Shown: positions 1-7,900 of the stretch, piece by piece
Position numbering within the stretch: the stretch's first letter is position 1
Layout: every line of letters starts with the position of its first letter
Program-made: the position numbers and the translations under genes
The notes under the pieces: model-generated
Databases searched by the model: none
Told to the model about the DNA's origin: nothing
What the model saw: the letters and a program-made list of their open reading frames with translations, nothing else
Assembly (NCBI GenBank): GCA_902363335.1
Contig: CABIZV010000001.1
Coordinates: 310,001-374,000 of the forward strand
Reading direction: 5' to 3'
DNA: 64,000 nt
Origin: Enterobacteriaceae bacterium
GTDB lineage: Bacteria > Pseudomonadota > Gammaproteobacteria > Enterobacterales > Enterobacteriaceae

Positions 1-405
1 GATCCAAACTTTATTCTGGGGCGCAGCGCGTCGGGCACGCTGACGGTTTCGACCGATGAGCGTGGTTTACGTTATGACATTGAAGCACCCGATACCCAGA
101 CTATCCGCGATCTGGTGCTGGCACCAATGCTGCGCGGCGACATTAATCAGTCAAGTTTTGCCTTCCGGGTCGCCCGGGACGGCGAGCGCTGGTATGAGGA
201 TGAAGAGGGCGTGGTTATTCGGGAGATTTCGCGCTTCTCGCGTCTCTTTGATGTCAGCCCCGTAACGTATCCGGCGTACCAGGAGGCTGATTCCGGGGTT
301 CGCTCCCTGAAAGTCTGGCAGGAAGCACGCAACAGCGGCGCGCTGAAGCTTGCCATTAACCAACGAATGGCGCGCGAGCGCGTCCTGACACTTCTTAATG
401 CATAA
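1..405 (+). CDS. HK97-type prohead protease, 3' part
   Basis: Only the last 134 residues are present, and the reading frame is open from base 1. The fragment carries the conserved core SSFAFRV and the stretch FDVSPVTYPAY that typify the HK97 gp4 family of serine proteases, which cleave the capsid delta domain during head maturation. The gene sits directly upstream of the capsid gene, the usual order. The stop is 10 bases before the capsid start. The start codon and N-terminus lie outside the window. Confidence 0.85.
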   Translation, partial: DPNFILGRSASGTLTVSTDERGLRYDIEAPDTQTIRDLVLAPMLRGDINQSSFAFRVARDGERWYEDEEGVVIREISRFSRLFDVSPVTYPAYQEADSGVRSLKVWQEARNSGALKLAINQRMARERVLTLLNA

Positions 406-415
406 GGAAACATCC

Positions 416-1645
416 ATGAAGCTTCATGAAATGAAACAAAAGCGCAATACCATCGCTACAGACATGCGTGCGCTGAATGAAAAAATCGGGGATAACGCCT
501 GGACTGATGAGCAGCGCACTGAGTGGAATAAGGCTAAATCCGAGCTGGAAGGGCTGGATGAGCGCATTACCCGCGAAGAAGAGTTGCGGGATATGGATCA
601 GAAATACATCGATGATAAAAGTGATGAACAGCGTGACAATCTGGATAAGGATAACGGTAAAAAACCGGATGAACAGCGCGGACAGATTTTTGATAAATGG
701 ATGCGCCACGGCGCCAGTGAACTGACCGCTGAAGAGCGTAAAGCCCTGCGCGAACTGCGTGCTCAGGGTGTCGCGCCGGATGAAAAGGGCGGCTACACCG
801 TGCCGGACACCTTCCTCGCGAAAGTCGTCGAGCAGATGAAGGCTTACGGTGGTATCGCCAGCGTAGCGCAAATTCTGACAACCTCTGATGGCCGCACCAT
901 GGAGTGGGCTACCGCCGATGGTACCGCTGAGGTCGGTGTGCTGCTGGGCGAGAACGAAGAGGCAGGAGAAGAAGATACCGAATTTGGCATGGACAGCCTG
1001 GGTGCGCTGAAAATGACCTCTAAAATCATCCGCGTATCTAACGAACTGCTGCAGGACAGCGCGATCGACATGGAAGCCTATCTTGCCCGCCGCATCGCTG
1101 AGCGTATTGGTCGCGGTGAAGCCCGCTATCTGATTCAGGGGACCGGTACAGGTACGCCGAAACAGCCGAAGGGGCTTGTGGCCTCAGTTACGGGCACCAC
1201 TCCTACGGCATCCGCGACGGCTGTGAAATGGCAGGAAATTCTGTCGCTAAAACACAGTATCGACCCGGCTTATCGCCGCGGGCCGAAGTTCCGCCTGGCG
1301 TTCAATGACAGCACCCTGAAACTTATCAGCGAAATGGAAGATGGTCAGGGCCGTCCGCTGTGGTTGCCGGATATTGTTGGCGTGGCTCCGGCTTCGGTGC
1401 TGAACGTGCCATATGTTATCGATCAGGAGATTGATGATATCGGGGCGGGTAAAAAGTTCATGTTCTGCGGTGACTTTGACCGCTTCATTATCCGTCGCGT
1501 GCGTTACATGATCCTGAAGCGTCTGGTGGAGCGTTACGCTGAATTCGATCAGACCGGCTTCCTGGCGTTCCATCGCTTCGACTGCATTCTGGAAGACACT
1601 TCCGCCATTAAAGCGCTGGTGGGCAAAGGCAGCACCAGCAGCTGA
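416..1645 (+). CDS. HK97-fold major capsid protein
   Basis: This 409-residue protein matches the HK97 gp5 family. The first 100 or so residues are charged and helical and would be the scaffolding delta domain removed by the upstream protease. The remainder carries family features such as GGYTVPDTF at the start of the mature part and the P-domain stretch TMEWATADGTAEVG. I chose the ATG at 416, which follows an AAGGAA ribosome binding site at about 403, over the in-frame upstream ATG at 398 that overlaps the protease gene. A stem-loop terminator follows the stop. Confidence 0.92.
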   Translation: MKLHEMKQKRNTIATDMRALNEKIGDNAWTDEQRTEWNKAKSELEGLDERITREEELRDMDQKYIDDKSDEQRDNLDKDNGKKPDEQRGQIFDKWMRHGASELTAEERKALRELRAQGVAPDEKGGYTVPDTFLAKVVEQMKAYGGIASVAQILTTSDGRTMEWATADGTAEVGVLLGENEEAGEEDTEFGMDSLGALKMTSKIIRVSNELLQDSAIDMEAYLARRIAERIGRGEARYLIQGTGTGTPKQPKGLVASVTGTTPTASATAVKWQEILSLKHSIDPAYRRGPKFRLAFNDSTLKLISEMEDGQGRPLWLPDIVGVAPASVLNVPYVIDQEIDDIGAGKKFMFCGDFDRFIIRRVRYMILKRLVERYAEFDQTGFLAFHRFDCILEDTSAIKALVGKGSTSS

Positions 1646-1678
1646 TAACTTTTGTAACTTCTGACAGAACACACCACG

Positions 1679-1698
1679 CCGCTTAACGCGGTTTTTTT
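1679..1698 (+). terminator. Stem-loop terminator after the capsid gene
   Basis: CCGC and GCGG flank a five-base loop and are followed by seven T. It lies between capsid and connector genes and probably lowers expression of the downstream morphogenesis genes relative to capsid. Confidence 0.6.
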
Positions 1699-1729
1699 GT
1701 GCCTGCTTCCGGCGGGCACAGGAGGATTT

Positions 1730-2053
1730 ATGCTGCTCAAAATGGAGGAAATCAAAGCCCAGCTCCGGCTGGACGAAGATTTCAACGATGAAGACAGTCT
1801 ACTGGAACTGATGGGGCAGGCGGCGCAGAGCCGTACGGAAAATTTCCTCAACCGCAGGCTTTATGCAACGGCAGCCGATTTGCCAGAAGACGACCCCGAT
1901 GGCCTAGTTATGTCGGATGAAATCAAGCTGGCGCTACTGTTGCTGGTCACCCACTTCTACGAGAACCGCTCAACGGTCACCGAGGTTGAAAAGCTTGAGT
2001 TGCCGATGAGCTTTAACTGGCTGGTTGGGCCTTACAGGTATATTCCGCTATGA
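1730..2053 (+). CDS. Phage head-tail connector protein, gp6-like
   Basis: This small acidic helical protein of 107 residues begins with MEEIKAQLRLDED and contains a helical stretch with FLNRRLY, both typical of the HK97 gp6 / QLRG family. Members form a ring that docks on the portal after DNA packaging. The ATG at 1730 is preceded by GGAGGA at the right spacing. Its stop overlaps the next start by four bases, showing translational coupling in the connector cluster. Confidence 0.85.
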   Translation: MLLKMEEIKAQLRLDEDFNDEDSLLELMGQAAQSRTENFLNRRLYATAADLPEDDPDGLVMSDEIKLALLLLVTHFYENRSTVTEVEKLELPMSFNWLVGPYRYIPL

Positions 2054-2454
2054 AACTGCGACAGGCGCAGACCAGCGCCACTTACCTTTTGCCTGACCCT
2101 GGCGAGCTGGATAAACGGATAGCGATTCGCCTGCGGGTGGATGAGCCGAATGATGATTTTGGCGTATCTCCTACGTACCCGGATGAGATCCGAACCTGGG
2201 CGAAGTTATCCCAGCCCGGCGCAGTGGCTTATCAGGGGTCTGTGCAGACAGAAAACACGGTTACGCATTATTTCACAATCCGCTGGCGAAGAAAGATTAC
2301 TGCCGATCACGAGGTTTTCTGTGACGGGCAAATATACCGTATTCGTCGCGTACGTGACCTGAATAGTAAGCGACGGTATCTGTTGCTGGAATGTGAGGAG
2401 CTAGGTTCGGAGCGAGGGGCCAGCTATGCAGAAAAAAGCATTTTTACACGTTGA
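2050..2454 (+). CDS. Phage head closure protein
   Basis: The 134-residue product has the head-tail joining pattern: GELDKRIAIRLR near the start, a tryptophan-containing AKL segment, and a C-terminal YRIRRVRDLNSKRRYLLLECEE strand region. This resembles the SPP1 gp16 / HK97 gp7 group that closes the portal channel beneath the connector ring. It overlaps both neighbours (ATGA with the previous gene and 29 bases with the next), which fits a tightly packed morphogenesis operon. Confidence 0.75.
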   Translation: MKLRQAQTSATYLLPDPGELDKRIAIRLRVDEPNDDFGVSPTYPDEIRTWAKLSQPGAVAYQGSVQTENTVTHYFTIRWRRKITADHEVFCDGQIYRIRRVRDLNSKRRYLLLECEELGSERGASYAEKSIFTR

Positions 2455-2938
2455 TTTTGAAAAGCCGAAAGAGCTGGTTTTCAATCGTGCCCGCATGCGC
2501 CGGGCGTTTGTCACCATTGGTCAGGTGCATATGCGAGATGCCCGCCGGCTGGTCATGCGTCGGGGACGCTCTGCACCGGGCGAAAACCCGGCATATCGTA
2601 CAGGGAAACTGGCCCGCTCAATAGGTTATTACGTTCCTCGCGCATCCAAACGACGCCCGGGCCTGATGGTGAAGATTGCGCCCAACCAGAAGAACGGCGA
2701 GGGCAATCGCCATATTTCCGGCGCCTTTTATCCGGCATTTCTGTTTTACGGTGTGCGCCGCGGCGCTAAACGCAAAAAAGGCCATCATCGCGGTGCGTCC
2801 GGCGGAAGTGGGTGGAAAATTGCTCCACGTAATAACTATATGGCAGAAGTGCTGGAACGTCGCCGCAGCTGGACCCGATATGTGTTGTCGCGTGAGTTGC
2901 GCAAGTCCCTGCGACCCCAGAGAAGGAAAAAGAAATGA
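2426..2938 (+). CDS. HK97 gp10-like tail morphogenesis protein
   Basis: The product has 170 residues and is very basic, ending in RPQRRKKK. It contains the segment YRTGKLARSIGYYVPRASKR, the pattern found in HK97 gp10 family proteins (tail completion or minor virion proteins), and a second basic GAKRKKGHHRG region. Its place between head closure and tail terminator fits a neck protein. The family call rests on pattern and position, and the exact role is inferred. Confidence 0.7.
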   Translation: MQKKAFLHVDFEKPKELVFNRARMRRAFVTIGQVHMRDARRLVMRRGRSAPGENPAYRTGKLARSIGYYVPRASKRRPGLMVKIAPNQKNGEGNRHISGAFYPAFLFYGVRRGAKRKKGHHRGASGGSGWKIAPRNNYMAEVLERRRSWTRYVLSRELRKSLRPQRRKKK

Positions 2939-3492
2939 GACTGACGCCGATTGTAGCCGCATTGCGCGCCCGCTGCCCGCGTTTTGAAAATCGGGTGGGT
3001 GGTGCCGCGCAGTTTAAGGCGATACCGGATGCCGGAAAACTGAAACTTCCCGCCGCATATGTGGTACCGGCGGAGGATGTAACCGGGGAGCAACGCTCCC
3101 AGACGGACTACTGGCAAGACCTGACAGAGGGTTTTTCCGTCATCGTTGTCCTCAGTAATGAGCGTGACGAAAAAGGCCAGTGGGCATCCTATGATGCAGT
3201 ACATGATGTGCGTCACGAAATCTGGAAAGCGCTTCTCGGATGGTGCCCGGATCCTGACGCCCATGAAATTCAGTACGCTGGTGGCATGTTGCTGGAGTTG
3301 AATCGCTATGAACTTTATTACCAGCTCGACTTCACAGTGAAATATGAGATCGACGAGGCGGACTCGCGCCAGCAGGATGATCTTGACGCGCTGGAAGAGC
3401 TGAAAACACTCAGTATCGATGTGGACTATATCGATCCTGGCAGCGGGCCAGACGGTAATATTGAACACCACACTGAAATTACCTTTCCGTAA
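2935..3492 (+). CDS. Tail terminator-like protein
   Basis: This protein of 185 residues starts MRLTPIVAALRARCPRFENRVGGA and has the alternating strand pattern (AAYVVPAED, FSVIVVLSN, LYYQLDFTVKYEID) seen in tail terminator proteins of Mu-like contractile-tail phages. It overlaps the previous gene by four bases and precedes the sheath block. Tail terminators cap the tube and sheath and join the tail to the head. The acidic C-terminal tail of about 40 residues is variable. The functional call comes from position and fold pattern. Confidence 0.65.
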   Translation: MRLTPIVAALRARCPRFENRVGGAAQFKAIPDAGKLKLPAAYVVPAEDVTGEQRSQTDYWQDLTEGFSVIVVLSNERDEKGQWASYDAVHDVRHEIWKALLGWCPDPDAHEIQYAGGMLLELNRYELYYQLDFTVKYEIDEADSRQQDDLDALEELKTLSIDVDYIDPGSGPDGNIEHHTEITFP

Positions 3493-3512
3493 TCCTCCAC
3501 CTGGAAAAAATA

Positions 3513-3683
3513 ATGCTTGTGAAACCAAAAAAGGGGCGATCTGTTCCGGATCCGAACCGCGGAGACCTTTTGCCTGAAAAAGGGCGAAATGTGGAAGTAA
3601 ATGCCTACTGGTATCGCCGCGAAGCTGCTGGTGATATTGAGAAAATCTCGCGTAAAGGGGATAAAAATGACCGTAAGCTTTAA
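3513..3683 (+). CDS. Small DUF2635-type phage tail protein
   Basis: This 56-residue gene lies between the tail terminator and the sheath gene. The product starts MLVKPKKGRSVPDPNRGD and contains LPEKGRNVEVNAYWYRR, the signature of the DUF2635 family always found just before the sheath gene in Mu-like phages. The biochemical role of the family is not established. Its 3' end overlaps the sheath start by 17 bases in another frame. It is easily lost in automatic annotation because of its length. Confidence 0.85.
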   Translation: MLVKPKKGRSVPDPNRGDLLPEKGRNVEVNAYWYRREAAGDIEKISRKGDKNDRKL

Positions 3684-5181
3684 CACCATCCCGGCTGATA
3701 ACCGGGTACCGCTATTTTATGCTGAGATGGATAACAGCGCGGCAAACACCGCACAGGACAGTGCCCCCTCTCTGCTAATCGGGATGGCGTTGCCTGAATC
3801 GGATATGCCGCTGAATCAGCTGATGATCATGCCATCGAAGGATTTGGCTAAAAAAATGGCGGGCCGTGGCAGCCAGCTGGCGCGTATGGTCGAAGCATAC
3901 CGCCAGGTTGATCCGTTTGGTGAACTCTGGGTTATTGCCGTACCTGACAATGGTGAGGTGGCGTCAGGCACCATCACCATTACAGGCGCTGCGACGGATG
4001 CAGGTACCGTAAATCTCTACGTTGGCACCCGTAAGGTACAGGTGACAGTGGCAACAGGGGACACTGGTGATCAGGTGGCGCAGGCCATGCTGAGCATTAT
4101 CAATAATAATCCCGATTTGCCTGTTACCGCGGAATATCAGACGACTTCTGCCGGGGAAGTGCAGGGTACAGTTATTCTCTCTGCTGTGAACAGCGGCCCG
4201 GTAGGCAATAATATTCCGTTAACCCTGAATTACTACGGTACCGCCAGCGGTGAAGAGATCCCCGCGGGATTAAGTATTCAGACGGGTAAAATGAGCGGTG
4301 GTGCTGGTGATCCAGATTTGTCTCAGGCGATTGCTGCTATGGGGGACGAGCCATTTGATTATATCGGGCTGCCATTCAGCGATGCGAACTCCCTGCAACT
4401 GATGTCGGTTGAAATGAACGACAGCGCCGGGCGATGGAGTTACATTCGCCAGCTTTATGGTCATGTTTACACGGCCAAAACTGGCTCGCTGTCTGAACTG
4501 GTGGCATTTGGTGATTCGCTTAACAACCAGCACATCACCATCGCGGGCTATGAGGAAGAGGTGCAAACCTGTGTCGATGAGCTGGTGGCGTATCGACTGG
4601 CGCGTGATGCTGTATTCCTGCGAATCGATCCCGCTCGTCCGACGCAGACTGGCGAACTCACTGGTGCATTGCCTGCGCCGACTGGCAAGCGCTTTACCAT
4701 CACTGAACAACAATCCCTGCTGACACATGGCATTGCGACCGCTTACACAGAATCTGGCGTGCTGCGTATTCAGCGTGACATCACCACCTACAAGACCAAC
4801 ACGTATGGCGTGGCAGACAACAGCTACCTCGACAGCGAGACATTGCATACCAGCGCCTATGTGCTGCGCCGCCTGAAGTCGATTATTACCAGTAAATATG
4901 GCCGTCATAAACTCGCCAATGATGGAACGCGTTTTGGCCCAGGCCAGGCGATTGTCACGCCAGCGGTTATTCGCGGCGAGCTGGGCTCAACCTACCGCCA
5001 GCTTGAACGCGAGGGAATTGTCGAGAACTTTGACCTGTTCCAGAAATACCTCATCGTTGAGCGCAATGCTAACGACCCGAACCGTCTGGATGTACTGTTC
5101 CCGCCGGATTATGTCAACCAGCTGCGCGTGTTTGCTGTGCTTAATCAGTTCCGTCTGCAGTACAACGAGGAGAGCGCATAA
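3667..5181 (+). CDS. Contractile tail sheath protein, Mu gpL family
   Basis: The 504-residue protein matches the Mu gpL sheath family. It begins MTVSFNTIPADNRVPLFYAE, has an Ig-like inserted strand-rich region at about residues 95 to 220, and ends with the conserved sheath core containing YLDSETLHTSAYVLRRLKS and YRQLEREGIVE. I placed the start at 3667 rather than an open upstream ATG because this N-terminus is the family one. Sheath subunits contract to drive the tube through the envelope. The stop overlaps the tube gene start by one base. Confidence 0.93.
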   Translation: MTVSFNTIPADNRVPLFYAEMDNSAANTAQDSAPSLLIGMALPESDMPLNQLMIMPSKDLAKKMAGRGSQLARMVEAYRQVDPFGELWVIAVPDNGEVASGTITITGAATDAGTVNLYVGTRKVQVTVATGDTGDQVAQAMLSIINNNPDLPVTAEYQTTSAGEVQGTVILSAVNSGPVGNNIPLTLNYYGTASGEEIPAGLSIQTGKMSGGAGDPDLSQAIAAMGDEPFDYIGLPFSDANSLQLMSVEMNDSAGRWSYIRQLYGHVYTAKTGSLSELVAFGDSLNNQHITIAGYEEEVQTCVDELVAYRLARDAVFLRIDPARPTQTGELTGALPAPTGKRFTITEQQSLLTHGIATAYTESGVLRIQRDITTYKTNTYGVADNSYLDSETLHTSAYVLRRLKSIITSKYGRHKLANDGTRFGPGQAIVTPAVIRGELGSTYRQLEREGIVENFDLFQKYLIVERNANDPNRLDVLFPPDYVNQLRVFAVLNQFRLQYNEESA

Positions 5182-5537
5182 TGGGTAAGATTGCAGGAAC
5201 AACCTATTTCAAAGTCGACGGCCAGCAGTTGTCTATCACCGGCGGCATTGAAGTGCCTATGAATACAAAAGTTCGTGACGATGTCATCGGTCTTGACGGT
5301 TCTGTTGACTATAAGGAAACGAGCCGAGCCCCCTATACAAAGGTGACAGCAAAAGTGCCGAAGAGCTTTCCCATCGACAAAATCACCTCGTCTGATGTCA
5401 TGACCATCACATCTGAGCTGGCCAACGGTCAGGTGTACGTGCTGTCCAATGCCTGGCTGCACGGCGAAGCTAACCATAATCCCGAAGAGGGCACAGTGGA
5501 TCTGGAATTCCACGGTGAAGAAGGATTTTACCAATGA
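5181..5537 (+). CDS. Tail tube protein, Mu gpM family
   Basis: This 118-residue product begins MGKIAGTTYFKVDGQQLSI and contains VPMNTKVRDDVIGLDG, features of Mu gpM-type tube proteins. These form the inner hollow tube under the sheath. It directly follows the sheath gene and overlaps the chaperone gene by four bases, the standard order in myophage tail operons. Confidence 0.9.
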   Translation: MGKIAGTTYFKVDGQQLSITGGIEVPMNTKVRDDVIGLDGSVDYKETSRAPYTKVTAKVPKSFPIDKITSSDVMTITSELANGQVYVLSNAWLHGEANHNPEEGTVDLEFHGEEGFYQ

Positions 5538-5860
5538 CAAAAGAGCTGAAGCTTAAAGAGCCGATTATGGCGCATAACGAAAAACTGCATGTACTGGAAC
5601 TGCGTGAACCGTCATATGACGAAATCGAAGCGATCGGTTTCCCGTTTACGGTTACCTCGGAAGGCGCAATTAAAATCGACAGCTCCACTGCGCTGAAATA
5701 TATCCCGCTGCTGGCCGGGATCCCCCGGTCATCTGCGGCGAAGCTGGCGAAACTCGATATTTTCAAAGCCAGCATGCTGATCCTCAATTTTTTTACTCAA
5801 TCGGCGGGGGAGACAACCTCAGAAACCGACTCTATAACACCGCTCACTTCTGGCGATTAA
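5534..5860 (+). CDS. Tail assembly chaperone, zero-frame product
   Basis: This 108-residue protein (MTKELKLKEPIMAHNEKLHVLELREPSYDEIEAIG...) has the position and length of Mu gp41 / P2 gpE type chaperones, which coat the tape measure protein during tail assembly. It sits between tube and tape measure genes. It carries a T7 slippery run at 5788 to 5794 in the correct codon phase, and the -1 frame stays open up to the tape measure start. A longer frameshifted form is therefore likely and is listed separately. Confidence 0.85.
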   Translation: MTKELKLKEPIMAHNEKLHVLELREPSYDEIEAIGFPFTVTSEGAIKIDSSTALKYIPLLAGIPRSSAAKLAKLDIFKASMLILNFFTQSAGETTSETDSITPLTSGD

Positions 5861-5952
5861 ACCCCCTTGAGCTTCGGCGGGCGGTCATATCTGAATTTCT
5901 GGAACTGGAATCGGAGGCCGTCCGTATTAATGAGGAAATAAAGCATGGCTGA
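5534..5952 (+). CDS. Tail assembly chaperone, -1 frameshift fusion
   Basis: Slipping by -1 on T TTT TTT (5788 to 5794) replaces the last 21 residues with a 52-residue tail starting YSIGGGDNLRNRLYNTAHFWR and ending INEEIKHG. The total is about 139 residues. The tail is rich in aromatic and charged helix residues, as in the extended chaperones of Mu, P2 and lambda (G/GT). The fusion stop at 5952 lies 8 bases inside the tape measure gene. The ratio of the two products normally matters for tail length. The frameshift is inferred from sequence and family precedent. Confidence 0.8.
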
Positions 5953-7867
5953 CAGTTTCCAGTTAAAGGCCATCATTACCGCCGTTGATCAGCTTTCCGG
6001 CCCGCTGAAGGGCATGCAGAAACAGCTAAAAGGTTTTCAGAAGGAGGTATCCGGGCTGGGCGTTGGCGCTGGCGTGGCCGGCGCTTCTATCCTGGGAGTG
6101 TTTGCTGGCGCGACACAATCAGCGATGGGGCTTGAGAATCACATGGCTGATGCACGCAAGGCGATCGAGGAGTTGCACGATCCTAAAGCGTTCAGGCAGA
6201 TGACCGATCAGTTGATTGATATGTCAACCCGGTTGCCAATGAGTGCTGAGGGATTAGCGGAAATAACTGCTGAAGCCGGTCAGGCAGGTATCCCGTTTAA
6301 GGAGCTGGCGCAGTTTACTGAAGACGCGACCAAAGCGGCGGTTGGTTTCGGCATGACGGCTAATGAGGCTGGTCACCAACTGGCCGTATGGCGCACAGCA
6401 TTTAAACTGACACAGAAAGAGGTGATGAACCTCTCCGACCAGATGAATTACCTGGCCATGACAGGTCCGACTACTGAGAAACAAATCGGGGATGTCGTGA
6501 CATCGGTGGGCAATCTGGCAACAACGGCTGGGGTGTCAACATCTGATCTGGCTGCCATCGCAGCAACCATTACCGGCGTTGGTGTCAGCTCAGATGTTGC
6601 CGGTACGGGTGTGCAGAACTTTATGTTGGCGTTGACCAATGCCAACACCAATAAAGCGAAAGCTGTGCTGAAAAGTATCGGGCTGACCTCTAAGGAGGTG
6701 GCAACAGGGATGCAGAAAGATTCGCGCGGTATGATGCTCCGCGTACTTGAAGGATTGGGGAAAATATCAAAGGACAAGCAGGCCAAAGGCCTGGAGTGGT
6801 TATTTGGCAGGGAGTCGATAAAGGCCATTGCGCCCCTGCTTACCAATCTGGATCTACTGAAGAAAAATTTCAATTCGGTATCAGATGCCTCGAAATACGC
6901 GGGGGCCACACAGCGTGAGTATGATTCACGGGTAAACACTACAGAGAAACAGCTGCAAATCCTCAAAAACCAGTTTACTGCCCTGGCTGTTACCGTGGGC
7001 AGTGAATTTTTGCCCATTGTGGTTGATGCCACTAAAGCGATGGCTCCCTATATGAAAGAGGCTTTGCAGTGGGTGCGTAATAATCCGGATGTTATTAAAT
7101 CGATAGCCAAATTTGGCCTGGCGCTTTCTGCTGTTTCAATGGCAATGGGTGGGGTTTCACGAGCCGTTAAAATCATGAATATGGCATTCAACCTTTCGCC
7201 AGCGAAACTCGTTGTGGGCGCTTTGGTGATTGGCGCGTATGAAATTATCGAGCACTGGGATGAGGTTGGCCCGATTATCAAGGCGGTATGGCAGGAGGTG
7301 GACAAAGTCGCTCAGGCAATGGGCGGCTGGGAGACAGTCATTAAAGGTGTTGGTGTTGTGATGGCAGGCTCCTTTGCTGTTAATACCATTGGTTCCCTGC
7401 GCCAGTCCGTGCTCCTGGCGGGGCAGCTCTCTGGCCTGTTGGGGAAAATAGGCAAAATGGGTGCCATGACACTGACGATCGGGATCGTGGTTTCGTTGCT
7501 GAAGCAACTGGATGAACTGGACAAGGGCGCAAAAGATGCTGGTGTGGATAAAGGCACTTTCCTAGTGCAGAAGATGCAGGCGAAGGAGCGGGAGAGGGGG
7601 TACAACGGCTTTATTCCCCGGCTGAAAGAGCTACTTGGCATTGACAACGCTATTCCAGAGGGCCGATATCGACCCTCCATACCGTTAAACAGAAACCCAA
7701 ACATTCTTGATCGTGCGGCGACACCCGGTACACAAAGAAGTGAACTGAAAGTAAGCTTTGAAAATGCCCCTCAGGGTATGCGCGTGACAGATATTCCGGC
7801 ATCCGGCAATCCTCTGATGGGTATCTCCCACGATGTAGGCTATTCGCCCTTTAAAACCCCTCGTTAA
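5945..7867 (+). CDS. Tail tape measure protein
   Basis: At 640 residues this is the longest phage gene here. It has the TP901/Mu gp42 tape measure layout: an N-terminal helix with KGMQKQLKGFQKEVSG, a glycine and alanine-rich hydrophobic stretch at about residues 35 to 60, the conserved core GLAEITAEAGQAGIPFKEL and GVSSDVAGTGVQNFMLAL, and later hydrophobic helices. Tape measure proteins set tail length and may help DNA cross the inner membrane. It is short for a myophage, which predicts a short tail. Confidence 0.92.
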   Translation: MADSFQLKAIITAVDQLSGPLKGMQKQLKGFQKEVSGLGVGAGVAGASILGVFAGATQSAMGLENHMADARKAIEELHDPKAFRQMTDQLIDMSTRLPMSAEGLAEITAEAGQAGIPFKELAQFTEDATKAAVGFGMTANEAGHQLAVWRTAFKLTQKEVMNLSDQMNYLAMTGPTTEKQIGDVVTSVGNLATTAGVSTSDLAAIAATITGVGVSSDVAGTGVQNFMLALTNANTNKAKAVLKSIGLTSKEVATGMQKDSRGMMLRVLEGLGKISKDKQAKGLEWLFGRESIKAIAPLLTNLDLLKKNFNSVSDASKYAGATQREYDSRVNTTEKQLQILKNQFTALAVTVGSEFLPIVVDATKAMAPYMKEALQWVRNNPDVIKSIAKFGLALSAVSMAMGGVSRAVKIMNMAFNLSPAKLVVGALVIGAYEIIEHWDEVGPIIKAVWQEVDKVAQAMGGWETVIKGVGVVMAGSFAVNTIGSLRQSVLLAGQLSGLLGKIGKMGAMTLTIGIVVSLLKQLDELDKGAKDAGVDKGTFLVQKMQAKERERGYNGFIPRLKELLGIDNAIPEGRYRPSIPLNRNPNILDRAATPGTQRSELKVSFENAPQGMRVTDIPASGNPLMGISHDVGYSPFKTPR

Positions 7868-7885
7868 AACGCTCCGGCGTTTTTT
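7867..7885 (+). terminator. Stem-loop between tape measure and gpN genes
   Basis: AACGC and GCGTT flank a TCCG loop and are followed by a T run, right after the tape measure stop. It probably gives partial termination before the baseplate genes. Confidence 0.55.
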
Positions 7886-7900
7886 TCAAAAGGTAAAACC

